In this document: positions 25,761-35,067 of the stretch, in pieces
Layout: every line of letters begins with the position of its first letter
How positions within the stretch are numbered: position 1 is the first letter of the stretch
Origin: Flavobacteriia bacterium
GTDB lineage: Bacteria > Bacteroidota > Bacteroidia > Flavobacteriales_D > Crocinitomicaceae
Assembly (NCBI GenBank): GCA_947453545.1
Contig: CANGHE010000004.1
Coordinates: 1-35,706, forward strand
DNA length: 35,706 nt
Reading direction: 5' to 3'
Made by a program: the position numbers and the translations under genes
Notes under the pieces: generated by a model
Databases searched by the model: none
What the model was told of the DNA's origin: nothing
What the model saw: the letters and a program-made list of their open reading frames with translations, nothing else

Positions 25761-26519
25761 TTAATTTAATTTCTTAAACAACAAATATAAATTTCTTGTA
25801 ATTTTTTTCTTAAAAAAATACTTGTAATTTACCCATAATTGATCACCCGCAATATTACTTACTGTGTCTTTTATTTTAGTAAATCCATTAATAATTAAAA
25901 AACTCTCGACATCAGAAGCTAGGGGTTGATTTTTATATAGCTCAACATTTTCTACTTCCAACCAAATCATTTTAATTTTTGATATATATTTCCCAGCTCC
26001 TTTCAACACCATCAACTCAGCTCCTTGAACATCCATATGAATAAAATCTATAATTGATATTTTATTTTCATTCGAGAAATTCTCTAGGGTATCTGTAATC
26101 ACTTCTACTTTTTCCTGAAATTTAAGCCATGGATGTACTTCTAATGTCTTATTTGGCTCAAGTAAAGAACTTGACTTATTTCCAAAATCCCAATTAACAT
26201 CTTCAGTAATATTTTCAGGTCTACCTGAAGAAACAAAAAATTCAGCCACTCCTTTTTGTTCGCTTAAGGCAATTTGAAAGGGAAAAATATTTTTAGAGTT
26301 ATATTTTACAATGTTAGTTTTAATTAAAGAAACATTGTTTTCTAACGGCTCAAATGAATATACTTTTGAATTAGGGAAAATTCTTCCATATTTTACAGAG
26401 TCAAGGCCATCACAGGCCCCTATATCAAATACAACCTTTACACTATTGGATATAAAAAAAGATTTCAATTCTTTTTGAATTTCTAAAGGTGAATTTAAAT
26501 AATCTAAATCATTATACAT
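25761..26519 (-). CDS. FkbM-family methyltransferase (first module)
   Basis: This is a 252-residue FkbM methyltransferase: VVFDIGACDGLDS (about 29-41), VYSFEPLENN (53-62), and FIHMDVQGAELMVLKG (159-174). A C-terminal basic stretch (YFFKKKITRN) may contact membrane or glycan. The start overlaps the end of the upstream GT2 by 8 bp, so the two are coupled. It is only distantly similar to the second FkbM gene, so the pair was not produced by a recent duplication. Confidence 0.9.
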   Translation of the reverse strand: MYNDLDYLNSPLEIQKELKSFFISNSVKVVFDIGACDGLDSVKYGRIFPNSKVYSFEPLENNVSLIKTNIVKYNSKNIFPFQIALSEQKGVAEFFVSSGRPENITEDVNWDFGNKSSSLLEPNKTLEVHPWLKFQEKVEVITDTLENFSNENKISIIDFIHMDVQGAELMVLKGAGKYISKIKMIWLEVENVELYKNQPLASDVESFLIINGFTKIKDTVSNIAGDQLWVNYKYFFKKKITRNLYLLFKKLN

Positions 26520-27342
26520 ATAATCGTTTTTTTAATAGTCTTATGAATAAAAATAATGAATATTGTTTTTTAAATGAGTTTAAAAACTGAAATGTACATT
26601 TGAAATACCATATTTTTTGTTTTAGACTCATTTGTTTGGAATATTTTCTTAATAAATAAATATATTCTGTCAGTTGCATTTCCATATCACCAACATATTG
26701 ATTAGTTATATTATGTTCATCCATACAATTTTCAAGCAATAACTCTTGAATATATGAGATTGTTAAATGATCGTCTAAAACTAATCGAATATAAAAATCA
26801 ATATCCACCAACCATCTCAATTTGTTATCGAACGTAATTTCAGATTTAGGAAACAAAATACAGCTTGGGGGACCTATAAAATTACCTAAAATCAAGTGAA
26901 ATGGATCTTTTTTAATTTTTTCAATTAATTCAATAGAAGGTAAATTACTATACTCTTCACCATTTTTGACATATTTTCCATGTATCCCAGCAAAAATAAA
27001 TGAATGAATACCATTATCTGTCTGTTCAACTAACTTCAAAAGAGAATCTTTTGAACAAAACCATTCATCATGATGCATTATTTTTATCCAATCACCTTTT
27101 GCTAAAGAAATCGCATGCTCCCAGTTACTAGGAGAGCCTAATGGCAGTTCGTTTTTAGAAAATCTCAATCTATTTGCAAATTTATTTCTATATGTATCTA
27201 CTAATAGTGACACATCAATAGTTGAACTATCATCAGATACGATTACTTCAAAATCTTGATAAGATTGAATTAATATCGAATCCAATGTTTTTTTCAAATA
27301 TTTAACTTGATTATATGTAGGAATACAAATGCTTACTTTCAA
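26512..27342 (-). CDS. Glycosyltransferase family 2 (first module)
   Basis: This is a 276-residue GT-A enzyme with VSICIPTYNQVKYLKKTL, FEVIVSDDSS, LPLGSPSNWEHAI and IMHHDEW (88-94) where a DXD would be. A loop GNFIGPPSCILFP and RWLVDIDFYIRL follow. It is a paralogue of the GT2 at 24853-25683. It is 4 bp after the GT4 gene and overlaps the FkbM gene. The GT2-FkbM pair suggests transfer of a residue followed by its methylation. Confidence 0.9.
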   Translation of the reverse strand: MKVSICIPTYNQVKYLKKTLDSILIQSYQDFEVIVSDDSSTIDVSLLVDTYRNKFANRLRFSKNELPLGSPSNWEHAISLAKGDWIKIMHHDEWFCSKDSLLKLVEQTDNGIHSFIFAGIHGKYVKNGEEYSNLPSIELIEKIKKDPFHLILGNFIGPPSCILFPKSEITFDNKLRWLVDIDFYIRLVLDDHLTISYIQELLLENCMDEHNITNQYVGDMEMQLTEYIYLLRKYSKQMSLKQKIWYFKCTFQFLNSFKKQYSLFLFIRLLKKRLYV

Positions 27343-27346
27343 ATTA

Positions 27347-28483
27347 CTAATTATTAATAAGATGAATTAAAACATTGTCGATTTCTCTTGAAATTAAATC
27401 TGGCTTACATTGTTCAAATAACTTTACAACTTCTTGACTTTTTACATAACGAATATTATCATTGGTAAGTAATTTTATAATTTCGTCTGACATTTTTTCT
27501 ATGTCTAAATAAGGAACAACATATCCTCCGCCTTTTTCAATAATTTCTTGTATTCCTGATGCTTTTTCAAAACATACAATAGGAATACCAAGAAGACCAG
27601 CTTCAATAGCTGCTAATGGAAATGAATCTGATCTCGATGTGAGAGCAAAGACATCAGCTTGTTTAACTATATTATGAGGAGAAGATGTGTGAGAAAGGAA
27701 ATGAACATTTTTCTCAATTCCTAACTTCTCAATATCTCCCTGATTTACAGTAAATCTTTCATTTGATTGCCCACCTAACCAATAGAAATGAACATTTTCA
27801 ACTCTTGAAACGACTTCTTTCGCCACAAGTAAAAAAATATCATCACCCTTCGCCCAATAGGCAGCGCCAACCATAATCACTTTTTTTGAATTTATTGGAT
27901 CTAGTAAAGATTCATCTTCAGAAATCGTTATATCTGAACATTCATAGACTTTTATTACCTTTTTATAATCGAATTGAAAATAATTAATCAAATTTTCTTT
28001 CACTAACTCTGATGCAGCTATTGAGTAATCAATATTGTCATAAAAATCTTTAAAGTTAGGCAGTAATTGATTTATAGCAGTTTTTAATTCATGTACATGA
28101 AGAAGAATTTTGGTTGAAATAGATTTTTTTTTGATTTCAGTAGCAATTGGCAAACATACTACTGTATTTGAATATAATATATCGAATTTTTGGTTAGCTA
28201 ACTCTTGTAAAAGTATTTCTTTTTCAGAAAGTATTTCTTCTTTAAAAAGGATTCTTTTAAATCTATTGAAAATTGAGTAATTAGGTTTATAATTTATTTT
28301 TGTTAAGTCATAATAATTATCTGAAATATTATGAAAAGCATTATGAATTGAATTAGAAGAAGTTAATGATAGTATATGAATTTTCTCTGAACCTTTATTT
28401 TTTTTGAACCATTCAATATAATATAATAATGATCTAGAGGCTCCAGAAAGAGATGTATCGTGTGTAATGAACAGTATTTTCAT
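27347..28483 (-). CDS. Glycosyltransferase family 4
   Basis: This is a 378-residue GT-B glycosyltransferase. MKILFITHDTSLSGASRSL opens the N-terminal domain; the C-terminal donor domain contains VIMVGAAYWAKGDD and the conserved SRSDSFPLAAIEAGLLGIPIV segment. I chose the ATG at 28483 rather than 28567: the family starts at MKILFI, and the extra 28 residues are hydrophobic and span a good -7 box. It is the first gene of the minus-strand block, 4 bp before the first GT2. Donor sugar is not predictable. Confidence 0.9.
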   Translation of the reverse strand: MKILFITHDTSLSGASRSLLYYIEWFKKNKGSEKIHILSLTSSNSIHNAFHNISDNYYDLTKINYKPNYSIFNRFKRILFKEEILSEKEILLQELANQKFDILYSNTVVCLPIATEIKKKSISTKILLHVHELKTAINQLLPNFKDFYDNIDYSIAASELVKENLINYFQFDYKKVIKVYECSDITISEDESLLDPINSKKVIMVGAAYWAKGDDIFLLVAKEVVSRVENVHFYWLGGQSNERFTVNQGDIEKLGIEKNVHFLSHTSSPHNIVKQADVFALTSRSDSFPLAAIEAGLLGIPIVCFEKASGIQEIIEKGGGYVVPYLDIEKMSDEIIKLLTNDNIRYVKSQEVVKLFEQCKPDLISREIDNVLIHLINN

Positions 28484-28531
28484 TGAAAAATGATTGCGAA
28501 ATTTTAAAGACAATAATTCGTTTGTTAAAAA

Positions 28532-28539
28532 CAAACATA
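28532..28539 (-). promoter_or_regulatory. -7 box of the GT4-fucosyltransferase block
   Basis: On the minus strand, TATGTTTG (28539-28532) fits TAnnTTTG. It lies 48 bp before the chosen GT4 start at 28483 and inside the longer frame, which supports the shorter start. No clear -33 element is seen. Confidence 0.45.
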
Positions 28540-28579
28540 CAAAAATAATATATATATTCGTCTCCACTAGTAAAAATGG

Positions 28580-30502
28580 ATGATGCTGAAATATGTTTTG
28601 TTTTTCTTTTTGGGTTTAAATATTACTTACTTTGTTGGTCATTTGATTTATTGCTTATTTAACACAAATAAATCAAATGTACATCTTAATATATTCTTTA
28701 AGTCTTCAATCGGTCTATTTACTCTAATTTTCATTACAGCATTATATTACACAAAATGCAATACTATTATTGCTGGAATCTCTATTCCAGTTTTTTTACT
28801 GCTCTACAAGCAAAAAGTAAAATTCATATTTAAACTCCCAAAAGTAAAGGAAATAATTCTACTCAATTCAATCCTAGGAATTCCAATTATACTTTTTCAA
28901 TTCATTTTACATCCAGCTATAGGTAAGTGGACGTTGATCCCTGTTGATGTAAATTATTATTCTGAAATCACCTACTATTTGATGCAGGGTTATGAAAATA
29001 AATATGGAGCATTGTCGCAACTAGGAATTGAAAACATTCCAAATAGAAGTCCTTATCACTATGCAGAATTGTGGCTAAATTGTTTTTTTACTCTTATATT
29101 TCCTAATTCATCCATTGGTTACACCTTATTATACGTTACTTATCCTATATTAATAAGTACTTTTTTTGCAGGTGTAGTAGGATTTATTTATGATTTTGAA
29201 AAAAAAATATATCTTATAATACCAATTGCTTTTGGCTTATTATTTCTTGGGCCTTTAGACACACCTTTTTTAAGAGAACTATTTAATGAAGGACATCTAT
29301 TAAGTAGTAAAACAGTCGTTTTTGAAAATAGCGGTTTTTTTTTTAATACACTACCTTTCAGTTACCACGGTCAAAAACATGTTTTATTCTATTTGATATT
29401 CACACTTTTTATTTTAGTTCATGAAATCAATCCTCGTAATGCATACATTATTTTATCTATAGGACCTTTGATTAATTTCGGCTTACTACCTGGCTTATTA
29501 ATTGGTGTTATTTTCTATTCTATAATTCGTTATTTACTCATTAGAAACAAAAATATTTATATTTCAAAGGCATTTATCCTACCAATTCTCTTAACTACAG
29601 TTTTTTATTGGATATTTTACCAACTAAATGGAGGGAAAGATATTGAAAAACAAGTCTCAATCGTTTTATTTAATTCAAAGAACCTTAATCTTAAAGGCGA
29701 ACTACTTCGAATATTCTTTCGTTTGTTCTATTGCATCATTTTTCTTATCTTAATTTATTTCTGGGGTCTAATTATATTTCTTATTAGAAAGAAATTATCG
29801 AATCATTTAAAAGAAATTTTCATATTAATTGGAGGTATCGTTATCAGCGGAGTTTTTTCAAGAGCAATACTCGAAGGTTTTAATTCAGCTCAAATGTTAT
29901 CCTATCTACTTCCATGTTTAAATATTACCTTATCATTAATATTTGTCAAGTTTTTATTTAATACCCAAAGAAATGTTATTAGAATTAGTTTAATTATCGT
30001 TTTCACACTTATTTCTGTAAAAAATATCCATGCTACTTTTTTCCATTCTTCTACACGAAGAGAAATCGACATTAACAATGTGTACTCATCTAAATATTCG
30101 AATTCTTGTATAAAAACCTTAAAGCATATTAAAAATCCTAAAATTGGATACTTTTTAACTATCAATGAAGCATCAACTATTGAACCTGGATTTTGGTATG
30201 GATATTACCCAAATGAATTTATATTTTCAAAAAATTATTATAACTTATACTCATTAAATTATCCTTATTCTGGCGGAAATGAGAAAATGTTTAATTTTGC
30301 TACAAATCATATGAAATATTTAATAAATCAAAGAATGTCGATTGAAAAATATTACATAATGCTACCTCAGATAATAAAATCAAAAAATATTCAATTTATT
30401 ATGTGCAAAAAAGGATTTAAATTACCTGAAACACTTTTGAAAATGATTAAAAAGAAATATACTGATGAAAAAAGCGGTGATTTCTTTATCGTATTAAAAT
30501 AA
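28580..30502 (+). CDS. Large polytopic membrane protein, GT-C-like
   Basis: This is a 640-residue protein with about twelve hydrophobic segments and a soluble C-terminal part of about 140 residues. A loop with VDVNYYSEITYYLMQG, followed by NRSPYHYAELWLNCFF, resembles the first external loop of GT-C glycosyltransferases, with Asp and His in the right neighbourhood. I cannot place it in a named family, and a polymerase role is not excluded. Gly252-Phe255 are encoded by a run of ten T (29335-29344); gain of one T would give an immediate TAA. It starts the third plus-strand block, divergent from the GT4 gene. A second Met (28583) could be the start. Confidence 0.75.
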   Translation: MMLKYVLFFFLGLNITYFVGHLIYCLFNTNKSNVHLNIFFKSSIGLFTLIFITALYYTKCNTIIAGISIPVFLLLYKQKVKFIFKLPKVKEIILLNSILGIPIILFQFILHPAIGKWTLIPVDVNYYSEITYYLMQGYENKYGALSQLGIENIPNRSPYHYAELWLNCFFTLIFPNSSIGYTLLYVTYPILISTFFAGVVGFIYDFEKKIYLIIPIAFGLLFLGPLDTPFLRELFNEGHLLSSKTVVFENSGFFFNTLPFSYHGQKHVLFYLIFTLFILVHEINPRNAYIILSIGPLINFGLLPGLLIGVIFYSIIRYLLIRNKNIYISKAFILPILLTTVFYWIFYQLNGGKDIEKQVSIVLFNSKNLNLKGELLRIFFRLFYCIIFLILIYFWGLIIFLIRKKLSNHLKEIFILIGGIVISGVFSRAILEGFNSAQMLSYLLPCLNITLSLIFVKFLFNTQRNVIRISLIIVFTLISVKNIHATFFHSSTRREIDINNVYSSKYSNSCIKTLKHIKNPKIGYFLTINEASTIEPGFWYGYYPNEFIFSKNYYNLYSLNYPYSGGNEKMFNFATNHMKYLINQRMSIEKYYIMLPQIIKSKNIQFIMCKKGFKLPETLLKMIKKKYTDEKSGDFFIVLK

Positions 30503-30541
30503 TAATAATATTAAGCATAAGTAAGTAGAAAAATAACCAAC

Positions 30542-31240
30542 ATGAAAGAAAGAAAATTCGATGAATTCGATCAATTTGCAGACAATTACAGAAATATTCA
30601 TAACAATACATTAAAATTAAGTGGTGCAGAAAGTGATTACTTTTCATTACACAAAATTGAAATTATCAAATTTGAAAATAATAGTAAGCCAATAAAATTT
30701 CTTGACTTTGGTTGCGGAGACGGGAATTCATCAAATCACTTCAATAAATTAATGCCACAAAGCAATTATTATGGTATTGATGTTTCAGAGAAAAGTATAG
30801 AGGTAGCAAACGCAAGAAAGTCTGAATCTAACTCTTTTACTCATTTTAATGGTTACATTATTCCATTTGAAAATGATTTTTTTGATGTGATTTTTGCGGC
30901 AAATGTATTCCATCATATTCATTTTGATTTGCATGAAAATTTATTTAAAGAAATACACAGGGTATTAAAGAAAGGAGGTAAATTCTACTTATTCGAGCAT
31001 AATCCATGGAATCCAATAACAAGACATATTGTTAACACCTGTCCTTTTGATGAAGACGCTGTACTTTTAAATCCTATATACTCAAAAAAAACATTTAAAA
31101 AATTAAACTTTAAATCGGTAAATATAAATTTCATTTTATTTTTTCCAAGGACTAAATTCTTTAAACCTTTTTTATCGACTGAAAAAAAATTAAAGAAAAT
31201 ACCATTAGGTGGGCAATATTATGCATTATCTGTAAAATAA
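30542..31240 (+). CDS. SAM-dependent class I methyltransferase
   Basis: This is a 232-residue methyltransferase of the Methyltransf_11/25 type: IKFLDFGCGDGNSS (51-64), YGIDVSEKSIEVA after strand 2, FDVIFAANVFHH, and the post-motif IHRVLKKGGKFYLFEHNPWNP. It lies 39 bp after the membrane protein, without a clear promoter. Proteins of this type in glycan loci methylate sugars or amines. The EHNPWNP stretch is conserved in one subgroup, whose substrate I do not know. Confidence 0.85.
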   Translation: MKERKFDEFDQFADNYRNIHNNTLKLSGAESDYFSLHKIEIIKFENNSKPIKFLDFGCGDGNSSNHFNKLMPQSNYYGIDVSEKSIEVANARKSESNSFTHFNGYIIPFENDFFDVIFAANVFHHIHFDLHENLFKEIHRVLKKGGKFYLFEHNPWNPITRHIVNTCPFDEDAVLLNPIYSKKTFKKLNFKSVNINFILFFPRTKFFKPFLSTEKKLKKIPLGGQYYALSVK

Positions 31241-31422
31241 GTTATTTGTTCTCATTTAAATCTCATGTTTTGATAATACCCCTTTCTATATTAATTAAAT
31301 TTATAGAAGAGTAAAACTGAACATTAAATAATTTTAGTTCACAAATAAAACATAAGCCCTTTCTAATGGATTAACTTACAACTATTAAATGATTATCTTT
31401 TATTTTTTTTTAAATCATAAAC

Positions 31423-32529
31423 ATGGATAAAATTTCAACAGCATCTATAAAAAGGCTAAGAGAATTAGATTTTTTAAGAGGCTTAGCAATCATTTTGGTG
31501 CTTTTTCAACATATTCCATTTTCAAAATTCACTTCAACCATTGGATGGATTGGTGTTGACTTATTTTTTGTACTTAGTGGTTTTTTAATTTCCGGGCTAT
31601 TATTTAGAGAATATCAAAAATTTGGAAATATAAATCCTTGGTTATTTTTAGTTCGAAGAGCTTTTAAGATATATCCTATCTATTACTTGTTTATGCTTCC
31701 TTACTTAGGCATAAAAATATTTTATTTTCATCGTTTTTATTTATTAGGCTTTATTTATGATAGCACATTTGTTCAAAATTATTTTTTGGGTTGGGGGTAT
31801 GCTTGCCCTGCTTCATGGTCATTAGCCGTTGAAGAACATTTTTATTTTGGTTTTTCTATTTTACTTTGGATAGTAGCAAACAAACTCAATTTAGACATCA
31901 GAAAGTCAGCTTTTTATATTGTTATAATCACAATTTTATTTATTGTATTTGGTATTAGATATGCTTCTAATGCCCTTCACTTTTTCGATGTGACAAGATT
32001 ATATACCGCCACTCATCTTCGAATTGATTCTTTATTCATGGGTGTATTAATTTCATATTTTTATTATTTTAAAAATGATTTATTAATCAAACTATATCAT
32101 AAAAATAAACGCTTATTGAAATTAATAATGTTAGCGGGGTTGGCTTGGACTCCATTTTTTGTCGTTAAAGAATCATTTTTTGCGAATACATTTGGATTTA
32201 GTTTACTCTATATATCATTTGGAATATTATTATTGATTTTTATCTTAGAACAATCTATAAATCAAACTCTAGATAAATTTTTTTCTAAACAATTTGTTTC
32301 AATTGTTAGTAACATTGGACTTGCATCTTTTTCAATTTACTACATACATTCTTTTTTCATTTTTTTATACGACCTAATTAAAATTAAATATTCTATATTT
32401 TCAGACAATATCATATCTTGTTCAATTATATTTTTAGTTAGCATCCTATCTGGTATATTAATGACTAGTTATATCGAGAAATATTTCTTAAAAATAAGAG
32501 ATAAATATTTTCCAAGCAGAGTCATATAG
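31423..32529 (+). CDS. Acyltransferase family 3 (OafA/YrhL-like) membrane protein
   Basis: This is a 368-residue protein with about ten membrane segments. The N-terminal motif RELDFLRGLAIILVLFQH (13-30) with Arg19 and His30, followed by GVDLFFVLSGFLISGLLF and the WSLAVEEHFYF loop, is diagnostic for acyltransferase-3 enzymes. These O-acetylate sugars from the periplasmic side of the inner membrane. It stands between spacers of 182 and 163 bp, so it may have its own promoter; TTTTG at 31268 and TAAATTTA at 31296 are weak candidates. The likely role is O-acetylation of the exported glycan. Confidence 0.92.
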   Translation: MDKISTASIKRLRELDFLRGLAIILVLFQHIPFSKFTSTIGWIGVDLFFVLSGFLISGLLFREYQKFGNINPWLFLVRRAFKIYPIYYLFMLPYLGIKIFYFHRFYLLGFIYDSTFVQNYFLGWGYACPASWSLAVEEHFYFGFSILLWIVANKLNLDIRKSAFYIVIITILFIVFGIRYASNALHFFDVTRLYTATHLRIDSLFMGVLISYFYYFKNDLLIKLYHKNKRLLKLIMLAGLAWTPFFVVKESFFANTFGFSLLYISFGILLLIFILEQSINQTLDKFFSKQFVSIVSNIGLASFSIYYIHSFFIFLYDLIKIKYSIFSDNIISCSIIFLVSILSGILMTSYIEKYFLKIRDKYFPSRVI

Positions 32530-32692
32530 TTTGTAATGACTTTAATAATTAATAAGTTATTTTTGCTTAGATTTGCTATTTGATTTTCATGTTTGTTTTT
32601 CATCTATATAATATTCATACATTTTAGGTTGTAAACACTCTATTTAAAATCAAATTGAGTTAATTTGTAACAAACCATTAAAATTAATACAG

Positions 32693-33622
32693 ATGATTAA
32701 ACTTTCAATTGTTGTTCCTGTGTATAATTCCAAAGCTATTTTGCCTTTGTTGTTGGAAGCAATTGATAGTGAGAGGAAAAAGCATGAATGGAATTTAGAG
32801 TTAGTGTTGATTGATGATGGTAGTAAAGATGATAGTTACGCTGAAATTAAAACCCTTGCTAATAGTTACAATTATATACGAGGAATAAAATTAGCAAGAA
32901 ATTTTGGTCATCAACTAGCTGTAAGAACAGGACTAAATTACTGCAATGGAGATTTAATCGCAATTATCGATGATGATTTACAAGATCCTCCATTCTTAAT
33001 CCAACATTTTATTGAGAAAATTAATGAAGGATATGATGTTGTTTATGGGGTGAGAAAAAAAAGAAAAGAACATTATATTAAAAAGCTTTCTTATCACATA
33101 TTTTATCGAATTTTAAATAAGTTATCATCGATTGAAATACCATTAGATACAGGTGATTTTTGTGTCATGAAAAAACCTGTTGTTGACAATATATTGAAAT
33201 TTGAAGAGAGAAGTGTGTTCTTAAGAGGTATTCGAGCGTGGGTAGGATTTAAACAAATCGGTTTTGAATACGAACGAAATTCAAGAGACATCGGGGAATC
33301 TGGATATAGTTTAAGAAAACTCTTCAGAATTGCTTTGGATGGAATCTTTTCTTTTTCAAGAATGCCATTACGACTAATTACTTTTTCTGGATTTACAGGC
33401 TTATTTTTAGCATTAATCTATTCTTCTCGAATCATTTATGTTTACTTCCTTGACAATATACCCGTAAAAGGATTTACAACAATCACAATGTTAATTTCAT
33501 TTTTCAGTTCACTCATATTAATCTGTCTTGGTATTATTGGGGAATACATCTCTAGAATATACGATGAAGTCCGAAAAAGACCACATTCAGTTATTTCTGA
33601 AATCACTAGTTACAATGAATAA
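32693..33622 (+). CDS. GtrB/ArnC-like polyprenyl-phosphate glycosyltransferase (GT2)
   Basis: This is a 309-residue GT2 with LSIVVPVYNSK, VLIDDGSKDDS, LARNFGHQLAVRTGL, the metal motif IIDDDLQDPP (91-100) and the RDIGESGYSLRKL segment, followed by two membrane helices at about 225-285. This is the architecture of GtrB, ArnC and YfdH, which make polyprenyl-phosphate sugars (Glc or Ara4N). A separate GT-C should then use the sugar outside; candidates are the GT-C-like genes in this window. It overlaps the next gene by 8 bp. The donor is uncertain. Confidence 0.92.
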   Translation: MIKLSIVVPVYNSKAILPLLLEAIDSERKKHEWNLELVLIDDGSKDDSYAEIKTLANSYNYIRGIKLARNFGHQLAVRTGLNYCNGDLIAIIDDDLQDPPFLIQHFIEKINEGYDVVYGVRKKRKEHYIKKLSYHIFYRILNKLSSIEIPLDTGDFCVMKKPVVDNILKFEERSVFLRGIRAWVGFKQIGFEYERNSRDIGESGYSLRKLFRIALDGIFSFSRMPLRLITFSGFTGLFLALIYSSRIIYVYFLDNIPVKGFTTITMLISFFSSLILICLGIIGEYISRIYDEVRKRPHSVISEITSYNE

Positions 33623-34556
33623 TTTTAATGTTGGAATTATTGGCTCTAGCGGATTTATTGGTAAATCACTTGTTAAAAGAATATTAAATAACAAAAATAA
33701 AGATTTACAACTTTACTTATTTTCGCGAAGAATTGATAACATATTTAATAATCTCACAAACGTAACATTCACTTCTTTTGATGTTCAAAATTTCACCCAT
33801 ATTCCAGACGAACTTTTCGAAATTGAAGTTTTATATTATTTAGTTTCAGATACAATTCCTGCTTCTTCATGGAATAATTGCATCCTAGAAGTAACGAATA
33901 ATTTGTTACCATTCATACATATTATTGAAAAACTAACAAATGGTAATCTAAAAAAGATAGTTTATACTTCGAGTGCTGGAACGGTATATGGGTCATCCGA
34001 ATATAAAATTACCGAAAATTCTGAAACATCACCATTTTCACCCTATGGAATAACCAAGTTAACAATAGAGCATTTCTTGCATTATTTTCAAATTAAACAT
34101 TCTATTAGTTATGACATATTCAGAATTTCGAATATATACGGACCGGGCCAAATTACTTCAAAAGGATTAGGATTAATTAATACAATTTTAGAAAATCATG
34201 CCAATAAAGAAGAAACAATAATTTTCGGTGATGGTAAAAATGTGCGAAACTATATCTATATCGATGACGTGGTGAATATTTTAGAAAAATCAATCTATTC
34301 AAGTAGAAATGAATCAAACACTATCAACTTAGCTTCTTCAGATAATATTAGTATCGTTGATTTAATACAAATCATTGAAAATTCAATCAATGAAAAATTA
34401 CTTTTAAAGTACGAAATGCAAAGAGCAAGTGATAATCCATGTATTAGCATTGATAATTCTCGGTTATTAAATAAATATATAGACATAAAAATCACTTCGT
34501 TACATAAAGGAATACTTAATACTTACGATTCAATTTTAAAATCAAAAAAAAAATAG
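33615..34556 (+). CDS. NAD-dependent epimerase/dehydratase (extended SDR)
   Basis: This is a 313-residue extended SDR: the NAD loop GSSGFIG (10-16), YTSSAGTVYG (117-126), the YGITK catalytic pair Tyr144/Lys148, FRISNIYGPGQ and a DDVVNI loop. Proteins like this act on nucleotide sugars as 4-epimerases, dehydratases or reductases. I chose the ATG at 33615; the longer frame from 33528 overlaps the GT2 for 29 more residues. Coupling to the polyprenyl-phosphate GT2 suggests that it makes that enzyme's donor. The last codons end in a run of ten A just before the TAG stop. Confidence 0.88.
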   Translation: MNNFNVGIIGSSGFIGKSLVKRILNNKNKDLQLYLFSRRIDNIFNNLTNVTFTSFDVQNFTHIPDELFEIEVLYYLVSDTIPASSWNNCILEVTNNLLPFIHIIEKLTNGNLKKIVYTSSAGTVYGSSEYKITENSETSPFSPYGITKLTIEHFLHYFQIKHSISYDIFRISNIYGPGQITSKGLGLINTILENHANKEETIIFGDGKNVRNYIYIDDVVNILEKSIYSSRNESNTINLASSDNISIVDLIQIIENSINEKLLLKYEMQRASDNPCISIDNSRLLNKYIDIKITSLHKGILNTYDSILKSKKK

Positions 34557-34572
34557 AATTTTAATAAATAAA

Positions 34573-35067
34573 TTATTTTGTCCGTAATAACTTCTTTTCA
34601 TTTACATTTTTTTGCTTTGAAAAGATAAATTGACCATCTATAAACAACAACGAAAGTATACAAACCTTGAATTCCATGACTTCAATCAAGTCCATGCTAA
34701 TTATACCCGTTAGAAAGGTAATAAATATGATTATCCCAAAATTTTTACAAAGATGAATCAAACGACTTTTAATTATTGCAACCATTAATAAAACCAAAAT
34801 GATTGCATTTTCTACAAAATGAATTCCAATGATATCATCAGGATTATAAACTTTTTTAAATAACCAAAATTTCTCAATACTGTCTAAAAATTGGGAAACA
34901 AAAAAAGTAAGAGTCGAGTCGCAAGAAATTGTTGAATAATGATTCGAAATTGATTGTTCAATAGCAACATTTACTTTATCTTGTTGTATAAATTGAATTT
35001 TTTCGATCCCTATAATAGAAATGAAAATAATTGAAGCAAAAACAAAAAAATCAATTATAATCCCCAC
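34573..35067 (-). pseudogene. Small membrane protein, probably truncated by the IS end
   Basis: This is a 164-residue frame with a hydrophobic segment at about 3-21, a polar stretch of about 70 residues, and two more hydrophobic segments around 86-130. I do not recognise the family. The only possible start near the beginning is GTG at 35067, which lies in the conserved inner end of the right IS copy. The next Met is around residue 96. The original N-terminus was therefore probably removed by the IS, and expression is doubtful. It converges on the SDR gene with a 16-bp gap. Confidence 0.5.

Noticed and set aside
28484-28567. N-terminal extension of the GT4 protein as a signal or membrane anchor
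   Set aside because: The GT4 fold starts at MKILFI (28483) and an exact -7 box lies inside the extension, so it is most likely untranslated.
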